From Clostridiales bacterium UBA6388 (GTDB lineage: Bacteria; Bacillota; Clostridia; Oscillospirales; Oscillospiraceae): a stretch of DNA of 20,135 nucleotides. Positions 6,604 through 13,265 of the stretch are shown here, piece after piece; the stretch's first letter is position 1, and each line of letters begins with the position of its first letter. The position numbers were made by a program, and so were the translations under genes. Below the pieces are notes generated by a model. It searched no databases. It had not been told where the DNA came from and saw only the letters and a list, made by a program, of their open reading frames with translations. The stretch is taken from NCBI GenBank assembly GCA_002437575.1, contig DJQK01000059.1, positions 2,897 through 23,031 on the forward strand. Reading direction: 5' to 3'.

Positions 6604-7023
6604 TCAGTAGGGCTCCACCGAAAATCTGTAACCCGGTAACGAATTGCTTGCGCAATAGCCCCAGTTGATCACATTAATATAGTTCTGGATTCCCGTAACT
6701 GGTTCATACCAGTATACCTCTCCCCATTTACCAATCACAGACATTTCGCCCAAATAGTAGTCGCCTTCTGTGACCAATACCTGATAGCAGTTTTCACACT
6801 GCCAGCAGGCGCCCGAGTTAATATACAACGTGCCATCCGGCAGAATTGCACTGCCCCAGTTCTTGGGTTTCATATCATGGTACGGAAGATTGCCGCAAAC
6901 GGTATTGTACTGCGGCTCTAACTCGCCATCCGGAATATCCGGAATGTTTTCCGCGAGAGCAGGAATGCAGCAAAGCAGGCAAAGAATGATTGCGAGGGAC
7001 AGGCTTGTTAATTTCTTAAATAT
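6604..7023 (-). CDS. Small secreted Cys-containing protein with an ATA start
   Basis: This 139-aa secreted protein has a textbook signal peptide (FKKLTSLSLAIILCLLCC, then IPALA as cleavage site). The mature part carries a CWQCENC cluster around residues 73-79, two other Cys residues, and aromatic-rich segments (GEVYWYEP). No ATG, GTG or TTG lies in frame before or within the signal peptide. The codon in the right place is ATA at 7021-7023, and AAAGGAA sits exactly 7 bases upstream (7031-7037). The next in-frame ATG (6873) would remove the signal peptide and the first 50 residues. So either ATA is used, or an ATG has mutated. The Cys cluster could bind metal or form disulfides; the family is unknown to me. 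Confidence 0.6.
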   Translation of the reverse strand: MFKKLTSLSLAIILCLLCCIPALAENIPDIPDGELEPQYNTVCGNLPYHDMKPKNWGSAILPDGTLYINSGACWQCENCYQVLVTEGDYYLGEMSVIGKWGEVYWYEPVTGIQNYINVINWGYCASNSLPGYRFSVEPY

Positions 7024-7107
7024 CGTATCGTTCCTTTCATAATCATTGTGTCTGTTGGGTGGATGGACGTACTATCTTCATGAAAGCGGCCGTCTTTCAG
7101 AAAGAAC

Positions 7108-7482
7108 TTAATAATCGATATATCCGCTGATTGAAATCTCGTTTTTTCCTCTGTTCCGCACAGCGAAGTAATAGTTTCCCCGCGCAGGAACAACGATTGT
7201 TTTATCAACACTGCCATCGTTAACTGTGAAATAATAAAAATTCTGGTCTTCGTCCATCAGTCCGACGTCGACCGTTGCGGAAAACGGCGTATACGAAGCT
7301 TTGATCGTAACCTTATCATCCGCTTCCAGCGGCAGGGCCGAATTGCTTTCTTTCGTTCTGCCGGACTGAACCGTAAACGAAAAACCGCCGGTCGCACGCG
7401 CAGCGCCATCCGCAGCGACCATTACCGTAAAGCAGCTCAGCAGCGCCGCCGCCACTAAAATCAGGCAAATAACACGTTTCAT
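7108..7482 (-). CDS. Small secreted beta-rich protein
   Basis: This 124-aa protein has a cleavable signal peptide (MKRVICLILVAAALLSCF, then MVAADG near residue 25). The short mature domain looks all-beta: GGFSFTVQSGRT, VTIKASYTPFSATVDVGL, FYYFTVNDG, NYYFAVRNRG and a final EISISGYIDY. The pattern recalls small extracytoplasmic jelly-roll or pre-peptidase-C-like domains, though I cannot name the family. The ATG at 7482 is preferred over 7503 because AAAGGAG lies 8 bases before it and the upstream ATG overlaps the regulator gene. It is 14 bases downstream of the XRE regulator, so it is likely in its operon and a candidate target. Confidence 0.7.
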   Translation of the reverse strand: MKRVICLILVAAALLSCFTVMVAADGAARATGGFSFTVQSGRTKESNSALPLEADDKVTIKASYTPFSATVDVGLMDEDQNFYYFTVNDGSVDKTIVVPARGNYYFAVRNRGKNEISISGYIDY

Positions 7483-7496
7483 TGCATAAACTCCTT

Positions 7497-7934
7497 TTAC
7501 CATTCCAAGTCAAACCTATCAATAGAATCGTTTTGTACGTGGTCTACATCTAATTGATCAAAGGTCAGTTCTGTGCTTTCTGTTTTCTGCACCGGCCTGT
7601 TCCCAAAGAAGCACGCAGCCAGAGCGAGAAGCAAAAGCAGCGCCAGTGCTGCCAGCGCGATTGCCGCTCCTTTTTTCTTCGGGCCAGATGCCTGTTTTTG
7701 TTCTTCCGGTTCCTCCTTCTTCTCCGGCCGCAGTACTTCGTCCGCGCCGCACAGATAATCGAGCGACACGCCAAATATTTTCGCAATTGCAATCAGCGTG
7801 TCAACGTCCGGCTCTGTTTTGCCTCCCTCCCAGCGGGAGACCGCCTGCCGTGTGACGTGCAGCCGCTCGGCGAGCTCTATCTGTGCGATTCCGTTTTCTT
7901 CACGTAATTGAACCAGTCTTTCCTTAAGCATCAT
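7497..7934 (-). CDS. Membrane-tethered XRE-family regulator
   Basis: This 145-aa protein starts with a Cro/CI-type helix-turn-helix (about residues 3-64: QIELAERLHVTRQAVSRWEGGKTEPD, then LIAIAKIFGVSLDYLC). A charged linker (66-88) leads to one membrane segment (about 89-110) and a short acidic external tail (111-145). The DNA-binding domain is therefore cytoplasmic and anchored, with the tail outside. The ATG at 7934 has AGGAG 9 bases upstream. The gene heads a run of small secreted or membrane proteins and has a promoter with an inverted repeat over its -35, which suggests autoregulation. Whether the tail senses a partner, such as the secreted protein encoded next, is speculation. Confidence 0.85.
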   Translation of the reverse strand: MMLKERLVQLREENGIAQIELAERLHVTRQAVSRWEGGKTEPDVDTLIAIAKIFGVSLDYLCGADEVLRPEKKEEPEEQKQASGPKKKGAAIALAALALLLLLALAACFFGNRPVQKTESTELTFDQLDVDHVQNDSIDRFDLEW

Positions 7935-7955
7935 TCCAGTAAACTCCTAATCCCA

Positions 7956-7984
7956 TTTTTACCGTAAAACGCCATTGGTGTAAA
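7956..7984 (-). promoter_or_regulatory. Sigma-A promoter of the XRE regulator operon
   Basis: TTTACA (7979-7984), 17-base spacer, TAAAAA (7956-7961) on the minus strand, about 20 bases before the start codon at 7934. Spacing is ideal and the hexamers are moderate. Confidence 0.55.
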
Positions 7985-8040
7985 GCAACAACCATATTAC
8001 ATTCGGCGCAATCGTCGGTTGCCTTTCTATTTTACACCAA
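7975..8040. promoter_or_regulatory. Widely spaced 10-bp inverted repeat (operator candidate)
   Basis: TTGGTGTAAA (7975-7984) and TTTACACCAA (8031-8040) are perfect reverse complements separated by 46 bases. One half covers the -35 of the XRE promoter. Two dimers looping the DNA, or an RNA stem, could explain the spacing. It is the best autoregulation site in view. Confidence 0.45.
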
Positions 8041-8128
8041 AATCGCGCATCTGCCAAGCGCGGGCCGGAACCCGGCAGCAATGGCCGCAAACCCCCGGAA
8101 CTACCGGTTTCCGGAGGCATTCTCAGAC

Positions 8129-8157
8129 TTGCGGCGGCGCCCGGGATCGGGTATACT
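8129..8157 (+). promoter_or_regulatory. Sigma-A promoter of the flavin reductase gene
   Basis: TTGCGG (8129-8134), 17-base spacer, TATACT (8152-8157), followed 28 bases later by the ATG at 8186. Confidence 0.7.
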
Positions 8158-8185
8158 ATCGGCAGAACAGCTGCGGAGGTGCTTT

Positions 8186-8788
8186 ATGAAAATCGATCTC
8201 GGCGTGAAGCCGTATCTTTTCCCCATGCCGGTGCTGCTCGTCGCAACATACTGTGATGATGGCTCGGTGAACGTCATGAACATGGCCTGGGGCCAGATCT
8301 GTGCGCGGAACATGGTGTCTCTCAAGATCAACGAGCGGCACAAAACGTCCGAAAATCTCAAGCAGCGCCGCGCGTTCACCCTGAGCCTCGCGGACGAGGC
8401 GCATCTGGAGGCCGCCGACTTTTTCGGCATCGTAAGCGGCAGGAAAATGCCCGATAAATTCGCCCGCAGCGGCCTGACGGCGGTCAAAAGCGAAAAGGTC
8501 GACGCGCCCATCATCCAGGAGCTCCCGCTGACGCTGGAGTGCCGCGTCGTAAAAGACGAAATGACGCCGTATGGGCACATGATCCTCGGCGAGATCGTCG
8601 GCGTGCTGGCCGAGCCCTCCGTTCTGGACGAAAGCGGAAACGTCGACCCCAAAAAGCTCCGCGCCGTCGTCTATGACCAGATGCAAAGCGGCTATTACGC
8701 CGTCGGCGAAAAGATCGGCCAGGCCTGGCGCCTTGGGGCAGGCCTGGCAAACGGAACCGACGACGAAATTCTGCTTGTGGAACCGTAG
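8186..8788 (+). CDS. Flavin reductase-like FMN-binding protein
   Basis: This 200-aa cytoplasmic protein of the flavin reductase-like split-barrel family (DIM6/NTAB type) probably binds FMN and reduces flavin or a small substrate with NAD(P)H. Family features are the opening PMPVLLVATYCDDG, then NVMNMAWGQICARNMVSLKIN, the KTSENLKQRRAFTLSL strand and GRKMPDKFARSGL. It ends at the usual place, AVGEKIGQAWRLG. The ATG at 8186 is chosen because GGAGG lies 7 bases upstream and the frame upstream of it is not protein-like. It has its own promoter and is separated from the pilus operon by two hairpins. The exact substrate is not readable. Confidence 0.88.
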   Translation: MKIDLGVKPYLFPMPVLLVATYCDDGSVNVMNMAWGQICARNMVSLKINERHKTSENLKQRRAFTLSLADEAHLEAADFFGIVSGRKMPDKFARSGLTAVKSEKVDAPIIQELPLTLECRVVKDEMTPYGHMILGEIVGVLAEPSVLDESGNVDPKKLRAVVYDQMQSGYYAVGEKIGQAWRLGAGLANGTDDEILLVEP

Positions 8789-8791
8789 GTA

Positions 8792-8906
8792 TCTGGACCG
8801 TACCAGCGCGAGCACCTGACGCGGCTGCATATGCAGAAGCTCGCGCAGATCAAGAAAAAATACATCGATTCCGCCGACGTCAAGAAGTACACGGTCTACT
8901 TATATT
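8792..8906 (+). pseudogene. Possible 3' remnant of a decayed gene
   Basis: Directly after the flavin reductase stop, the same frame reads like genuine protein: YQREHLTRLHMQKLAQIKKK, then YIDSADVKKYTVYL. It has a natural helix-turn-strand composition and strong third-position GC bias. It ends at a GC-rich terminator hairpin. There is no start codon with a ribosome binding site. I read it as the tail of a deleted gene of unknown family; chance is not excluded. Confidence 0.3.
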
Positions 8907-8941
8907 GCTCCCCGCCCCCGGCTTCGCCGGGGGCGGGGAGC
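8907..8941. terminator. Very strong GC hairpin
   Basis: GCTCCCCGCCCCCGGC and its exact complement enclose a TTC loop: a perfect 16-bp stem. No T-tract follows (AACGC), so termination may depend on the next hairpin. It is placed between the convergent flavin reductase and pilus operons. Confidence 0.55.
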
Positions 8942-8948
8942 AACGCAG

Positions 8949-8979
8949 AAAGCCCGGATGGCGCTCCATCCGGGCTTTT
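8949..8979. terminator. Intrinsic terminator between convergent operons
   Basis: AAAGCCCGGATGG and CCATCCGGGCTTT form a 13-bp stem with a 4-base loop, ending in TTTT on plus and TTT on minus. It lies 2 bases after the final stop of the pilus operon and 160 bases after the flavin reductase gene, so it serves both. Confidence 0.8.
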
Positions 8980-8980
8980 C

Positions 8981-9625
8981 TTATGTTCTTTCGCAGTAGA
9001 CTGTCACGCGGCTCTGCCGTCCGTAGGTGCAGGTATAAAGCGTCAGGGCGTAGCCGCTCTCGGAGACCTTTTCGGTGTCCTCGGGATCAATAATGTCGGT
9101 TTTGGCCACGACATAGGTGTGGACTGCGCCGTCCATCGTCGTAAACGTCACGCTGTCGCCGGCCTTCATCATGCCCAAGTTTGCAAAGTGGCCGATGTAA
9201 TTGTGCCCCGCAATCACAAGATCGTCGGTTTCCACGCTTCCAAACTGGCGGCAGGGGGCGAGCTTCAGCCGCTCATAATCCCAGTCGGCCATCACCGGAA
9301 GCTCCAAGCCGAGACTCGGCAGCGACAAAACGCCCAGATACTCGTACTCCCCGACCATTGCGACCGGTGCTGGCTCATTTTGCGTTTCGTCCGCGGGCGT
9401 GTCCATCGATGGCTCGGGCGAAGCGGCCTCCGGCTGCTCGAGAACGGTCGTTTCCATGTGCTGCGTCTGCGCTTTTTCGATTTCCTGCTGCAAAACGGCG
9501 GCAGTCTCTACCGCGGCGGCGCCTGCCTTCTCATCCTCCATGCGATTCGCTCCATACAGCGCCAGCGCACCGCCAATCAGCAGTGCGCCAGCCAGCACGA
9601 GCACAAGGCCCAGCTTCTTATGCAT
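8981..9625 (-). CDS. Second sortase of the pilus operon
   Basis: This 214-aa membrane-anchored transpeptidase has an N-terminal membrane segment (about residues 5-24), a Glu/Pro/Thr-rich linker (30-90) and the sortase barrel (about 92-214). Catalytic residues are visible: His141 in IAGHNYIG, Cys199 in TLYTCTYG and Arg206 in RQSRVTVYCER. The TLYTCTY context is unlike class B; class D or a housekeeping-like sortase is the best guess. It is the last gene of the operon, and its ATG overlaps the basal pilin stop (ATGCATAA), with AAGGAG 7 bases upstream. It most likely attaches the finished pilus to the cell wall through the LIQTG-bearing basal pilin, the division of labour known for pilus systems. 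Its class and substrate are inferred. Confidence 0.9.
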   Translation of the reverse strand: MHKKLGLVLVLAGALLIGGALALYGANRMEDEKAGAAAVETAAVLQQEIEKAQTQHMETTVLEQPEAASPEPSMDTPADETQNEPAPVAMVGEYEYLGVLSLPSLGLELPVMADWDYERLKLAPCRQFGSVETDDLVIAGHNYIGHFANLGMMKAGDSVTFTTMDGAVHTYVVAKTDIIDPEDTEKVSESGYALTLYTCTYGRQSRVTVYCERT

Positions 9626-10568
9626 TTCCGGACTCCTTCTTCCTGCGCAGCATCGCAATGCCGACGCACAAAAGCGCAAGACCCAGAACCGCCATCACCG
9701 GCACGGGCCAGTTGAGCTGGCCGGTCTGGATGAGCTTTTCGGTGTTGCGGACGGTGAAGGTCGTGCCGTTAAAGGAATACGACACGGTATAGCCGTCGGG
9801 GACGCTGACCTCGACCACGTTCCAGTCGCGCTTTGCGCTGGCGTCGAGATCGTGCCACGAATAGTGCCAGTTGTTCCAATCGCCGAGCGTCACGGTGTCG
9901 ATGAGCGTATCGCCGTCGCGCAGCTCGATGGTAACGGACGTCGGATGGTTCTTGCCGCCGACCCAGACTTTGTCGACCGCGAGATAGGTCTTTTCGGTCG
10001 GTTCGGGCTTCGGCTTGGGATCGTCGCGGTGCGAGGGCGAGGAACGGTAGTGGTTCGTGAACGCAAGATCGGTCTTCGTATCCGCCGTGTCGCCGTCTTT
10101 GCGAACCGCGATCTGATACGTCAGGCCTTCATATGCGCCGGTTTCCTCGTTTTCCTTGTTGAAAATCGTGATCTTCACGTTGTAAACCGTCGTGTCATAA
10201 TTGCAGCGGGAGTAATCGCCGGAAATCTGCTTGACCTGATACAGATACTCGCCGACGCGGCTGAAGGTAATGGGGTAAAAAGCCAGCGTTTTTTCGCCAG
10301 TTCCGGTAACGTTGATTGCAAGATCGAAGTACTGCTTGCCGTCTTCGTCCGTTTTCGAATTGCTGGGCATCGGGGCCTTCTCCGAGACCGGCGTGAGTCG
10401 GAAGGCATAGGTGCGTTCCGCGGTCGACGAAATATCGCCGGTGATCTTGACCGTGACCTCCGGAGAAACATCGACAGTCTCCAAAACTGCGGCCATTGCC
10501 GGGACCATTGACACGCACAGCAGCAGCACCAAAACCAGCGCCGTGCAGGCTTTCCATGCTTTTCTCAT
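9618..10568 (-). CDS. Basal (wall-anchoring) pilin subunit, FctB-like position
   Basis: This 316-aa surface protein has a signal peptide (about 1-26, VPAMA), an FctA/Spy0128-type pilin domain (about 30-175) and a Pro/Lys linker (DDPKPKPEPTEK). A Cna-B-type domain follows (about 194-277: YLAVDKVWVGG, VTIELRDGD, VVEVSVPDGYTVSY, FTVRNTE). It ends with a sorting signal: LIQTG at 279-283, a hydrophobic segment and an RRKKE tail. In the Cna-B domain the isopeptide residues K200, E253 and N275 are in place. In the first domain K41 and N172 are present, but the catalytic Glu position reads Gln (YQVKQI). The ATG at 10568 has GGGAGG 6 bases upstream and lies 14 bases after the class B sortase gene. Its place after the sortase matches the base subunit of FCT pili. 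Confidence 0.85.
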   Translation of the reverse strand: MRKAWKACTALVLVLLLCVSMVPAMAAVLETVDVSPEVTVKITGDISSTAERTYAFRLTPVSEKAPMPSNSKTDEDGKQYFDLAINVTGTGEKTLAFYPITFSRVGEYLYQVKQISGDYSRCNYDTTVYNVKITIFNKENEETGAYEGLTYQIAVRKDGDTADTKTDLAFTNHYRSSPSHRDDPKPKPEPTEKTYLAVDKVWVGGKNHPTSVTIELRDGDTLIDTVTLGDWNNWHYSWHDLDASAKRDWNVVEVSVPDGYTVSYSFNGTTFTVRNTEKLIQTGQLNWPVPVMAVLGLALLCVGIAMLRRKKESGNA

Positions 10569-10582
10569 AGGGTACCTCCCAC

Positions 10583-11353
10583 TCAAGTTTCCGGCGTATA
10601 CGGAACCATCCGCGCCAGAAGAATCGTTCTTGCATCCGTAAATTCCGTCGAGCACGTGGACATCGCGAGAATTTTCGGCTGCGCGGCCTGCCGCGTGCTT
10701 TTGACCGCGTCCGCGTGCAGGTGCAGTGCGTTTTCGCTGGCAAAATCCAGCAAACCGCTTATATCATCCCGCCACTGCCCCGGCTGGAAGATCGCGTCCT
10801 CCGAGGCCGGAACGATCAGGCAGGCAAGAATTTCGAGTTTGTAGACCTTTCCCGGCAAAATGAGCTCGCCGGTGGTGTTTTCGTTAAAAAACTGCTCGTC
10901 CTTATATAGGTCGAGATCGCCGAACATTCGGCTGTTTTCCATGTGGTGGCCGTAGAGAAGGGAGTAGCTGTCTTCAAAACGGCTGGAGTTGCCGGAGTCC
11001 AGAAAGATGCTTCCGGCGAGGGCAAAATTGCCGTAGACGTCGGTGTTGACGTAGCTGAGGTTGTCGTCCCCCTGCAAAACGGGGTAGTCGATCTGGGTGT
11101 TATCGAGCGTCACCCAGCCGCAGACGTCGCTGTTGATGTGCCGCAGCTCTGCAAAGGACGCTTCGTCCTCCGTGCCGTCTTCGCTTACGACGGGCTTGAG
11201 CTTGAGCATATCGGACTGTACGTTTTCCGCCGCGGCATAGACGCGGGAATTGTCCCAGAGCGCGTAGGCCGAGTACGCGCCGGCCAGCACGAGGCACAGC
11301 GCCGCGGCCAGCGAAACGAGACTGTTCAGAATGCGAAGAATCGTTTTTGCCAT
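10583..11353 (-). CDS. Class B pilus sortase
   Basis: This 256-aa membrane-anchored cysteine transpeptidase has an N-terminal membrane segment (about 8-32) and then the sortase B barrel: NSDVCGWVTLDNTQIDYPVL, SIFLDSGN and LLYGHHMENSRMFG with His136, then MSTCSTEF with Cys234 and TDARTILLARM with Arg242. The Class B assignment rests on YGHHM.....MFG and STCS. In streptococcal FCT-3/4 islands a class B sortase polymerises the FctA pilin, so this is the likely pilus polymerase. It follows the major pilin gene across a strong hairpin. No Shine-Dalgarno precedes the ATG at 11353 (an adjacent GTG is at 11356), so expression may be low compared with the pilin. Confidence 0.9.
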   Translation of the reverse strand: MAKTILRILNSLVSLAAALCLVLAGAYSAYALWDNSRVYAAAENVQSDMLKLKPVVSEDGTEDEASFAELRHINSDVCGWVTLDNTQIDYPVLQGDDNLSYVNTDVYGNFALAGSIFLDSGNSSRFEDSYSLLYGHHMENSRMFGDLDLYKDEQFFNENTTGELILPGKVYKLEILACLIVPASEDAIFQPGQWRDDISGLLDFASENALHLHADAVKSTRQAAQPKILAMSTCSTEFTDARTILLARMVPYTPET

Positions 11354-11367
11354 CACAGTTTTAAGCT

Positions 11368-11408
11368 CTGACGGGGCGGGCGCGTGTGCGCCCGCCTCGC
11401 CGGGTCAG
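11368..11408. promoter_or_regulatory. Strong hairpin between major pilin and sortase genes
   Basis: CTGAC...GTCAG arms enclose GGGGCGGGCGC/GCGCCCGCCTC around a GTGT loop. No T-tract follows on the minus strand. The position, just 31 bases after the pilin stop, suggests partial termination or a 3' stabiliser that keeps pilin mRNA far above sortase mRNA. Confidence 0.6.
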
Positions 11409-11439
11409 AAAGGAAGTCTATAAGACGGGATAGTCTAAA

Positions 11440-12651
11440 TTAGTCCTCGACGTGACGCTTGCGGGTGATCATCACGACCGCGCCGCCGAACGCGACAGCC
11501 AGAGCCAGAATGTAAGGCAGGGAGTCCAGGGTGACGCCCATGTCGATGTTGCCATCCTTGAAGTTGGTAAACACAACATTGGTCACTGCATCTGAAATGC
11601 CATTGCTATCATAGGCAGTCAGTACATTGCCTGTTGTGCCAGTCGTATTGCTGGTACTAGTTACCACAAAAGAAGTAGAGGTGTATCCTTTTTCTGTCGG
11701 GCTTTCTTCGGTTACAGACCATGCAACTCCATAAGGAATATTCGTAAACGACACAGTTGCGTCGTGCTTCAGTTCAATCTCAACCGTAGCAACTTTTCGA
11801 GTAGTGTTCGTTTCACTGTCAGTGACGTCTTTCCAATCGCTCGGAACAATATTCTTATTCTCACCATAATTGATGGTGGAGTTAACGTTCAGTCCTTCAG
11901 GCGCAACAAAGTTAACCGTAAACTTGAATGTATCCTTCGTATCAGCCAGTTTGCCGGAAACGAGCTTTTTAACATTTAACGTACCGGCAGAGTAAGTGTT
12001 GTCAATCGTGTCGGATTTTTTGCCATTCTCCTTGGTGCCGTATACGCCATTTTCGGGCTTTTCGGTATGCACAGCTGCGATACGCAGATGATTGCTCGTG
12101 GAGCCTTCCGCGTTAATTACAGTGATAACCAACAGAAGCGTATCTTCACGGCAGGTGACACCCGCGGTGGTGCTTTCAACTTCTTTTAACGTGTACTTAT
12201 ATGTACCAACATTCGGGAACAAATTTGCATTTGGAAGAGTAATCACAAAATTATGATAAACAACAGTGTTATCGTCATTCTTTTTTCCAGCATCGCCTTC
12301 CGCAACCGAAACCTGAGAAACTACACGATACGCGTTAGAACCAATCGTTTTGTCCCCAACCTCAGTGCCATCTGTATTTTTAGCTTTGGGCAGATCGGGA
12401 ACAGTATCGTTATTATCCTTGATAACGTCATCGCCGAATTCTTTATTAGTCTGAATCAACTGGAACGTCTCAGCAGGGGACGTCATGCCAGTGTTTTCGA
12501 GTTTATATTCCTTTTTAACAGTGACAGAGGTCTGATCCCCCGGATAGGCAGGAGTGGAAGGCTCTTCAGCTGATGCAAACGCAACTGCGCTAAGACAGAA
12601 CGCCATCACGAGCGCCAGCGCCAGCGCCAGAATTCGTTTCATCATTTTCAT
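11440..12651 (-). CDS. Major pilin, two-domain Spy0128/FctA-like
   Basis: This 403-aa pilus shaft protein has a signal peptide (about 1-28, AFASA). Domain 1 (about 42-220) holds K46/K47 in SVTVKKEY, E157 in YTLKEVE and N218 in DTIDNTY. Domain 2 (about 223-365) holds K228/K229 in TLNVKKL, E315/E316 in VTEESP and N363 in VVFTNFK. These are the Lys/Glu/Asn sets that form intramolecular isopeptide bonds in Spy0128. The C-terminus carries a sorting signal with NIDMG (368-372), a variable LDSLPY segment, a hydrophobic stretch and RKRH. The usual Thr-Gly is Met-Gly. The middle of the gene is noticeably AT-richer than its neighbours, as expected for a variable surface antigen. AAAGGAG lies 10 bases before the ATG. 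It is fourth in the pilus operon, after the signal-peptidase-like gene. Confidence 0.88.
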   Translation of the reverse strand: MKMMKRILALALALVMAFCLSAVAFASAEEPSTPAYPGDQTSVTVKKEYKLENTGMTSPAETFQLIQTNKEFGDDVIKDNNDTVPDLPKAKNTDGTEVGDKTIGSNAYRVVSQVSVAEGDAGKKNDDNTVVYHNFVITLPNANLFPNVGTYKYTLKEVESTTAGVTCREDTLLLVITVINAEGSTSNHLRIAAVHTEKPENGVYGTKENGKKSDTIDNTYSAGTLNVKKLVSGKLADTKDTFKFTVNFVAPEGLNVNSTINYGENKNIVPSDWKDVTDSETNTTRKVATVEIELKHDATVSFTNIPYGVAWSVTEESPTEKGYTSTSFVVTSTSNTTGTTGNVLTAYDSNGISDAVTNVVFTNFKDGNIDMGVTLDSLPYILALAVAFGGAVVMITRKRHVED

Positions 12652-12714
12652 TTTCCAAATTCTCCTTTAATTCATTAGATTTTGGGATTTTCATAAATTT
12701 ATAGTAAAGTGGAG

Positions 12715-12730
12715 GAGGGCTAGAGCCCTC
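12715..12730. promoter_or_regulatory. Small hairpin at the end of the signal-peptidase-like gene
   Basis: GAGGGC-TAGA-GCCCTC overlaps the stop codon at 12720. It is followed leftwards by an AT-rich leader (TTTACTATAAATTTATG) to the pilin gene. It could be an mRNA processing or pausing site. A weak promoter in the AT-rich leader (TATAAA, no -35) cannot be excluded. Confidence 0.3.
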
Positions 12731-13265
12731 TGCGGCGCAGGATGGTGATGACCTTTCCCTCCACCTGCGTCATCGCGACCGGTCCAAAGTCGCGGCTGTC
12801 TTCGGAGATGGTGCGGTAATCGCCCAGCACGAACACACAGCCCGCCGGAACCGTCAGGGGGTACGTGACCGCGTCTCTGGGGTACGTTGGATATAAGATC
12901 TCGCCGCTTTGCTGCGTGCCGTTGACATAGAGACTGCCTGCCTCGTCGATGGACACGACGTCGCCTTCGCGCGCCGCGATGCGCCCGACGCACAGTTTGC
13001 CTGCGTAGTCGTAGACGATCACGTCGTTTTTCGCGTATTCGCTTTGCAGCCGGAAGGCGATCATGAGGTCGCCGTCCTTGACCGCGGGGAACATCCCGCT
13101 GCCGGTGGCCTGCGCGAAGAGGAACACCTTGGTTACGATCAGATACCCAACCGCCGCCAGCAAAATCACCCGGCTGAAAAGGGAAAGGTAACCTTTTCTT
13201 GTCGCCAGATCGTTTCGCCGTTTGCGGATCACCTGTGCTATGGTCAAATTTTTCTTTTCTCGCAT
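12720..13265 (-). CDS. Inactive signal-peptidase-like pilus assembly protein (SipA-like)
   Basis: This 181-aa type I signal peptidase-fold protein has an N-terminal basic stretch, one membrane segment (about 31-51) and the peptidase core. Box B reads ATGSGMFPAVKDGD (53-66); the residue before MxP, normally the nucleophile Ser, is Gly57. Box D reads LCVGRIAAREGD (91-102); the general-base Lys that normally precedes R is Gly94. Box E, LGDYRTISEDSRDFGPV, is intact, so the fold is kept while both catalytic residues are gone. This is the situation described for streptococcal SipA/LepA of FCT pilus islands, an assembly chaperone for FctA. The start ATG at 13265 overlaps the previous stop (TGATG), with GGGAG 4 bases upstream. 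The chaperone role is inferred from that precedent and from position directly before the major pilin. Confidence 0.88.
   Translation of the reverse strand: MREKKNLTIAQVIRKRRNDLATRKGYLSLFSRVILLAAVGYLIVTKVFLFAQATGSGMFPAVKDGDLMIAFRLQSEYAKNDVIVYDYAGKLCVGRIAAREGDVVSIDEAGSLYVNGTQQSGEILYPTYPRDAVTYPLTVPAGCVFVLGDYRTISEDSRDFGPVAMTQVEGKVITILRRRGL

Noticed and set aside
8786..8791. TAG readthrough (pyrrolysine-like) extending the flavin reductase
   Set aside because: The protein ends at the normal family position before TAG, and nothing in the window suggests pyrrolysine machinery.
9399..10511. 370-codon plus-strand open frame
   Set aside because: It is antisense to the basal pilin and second sortase genes, whose motifs are clear on the minus strand.
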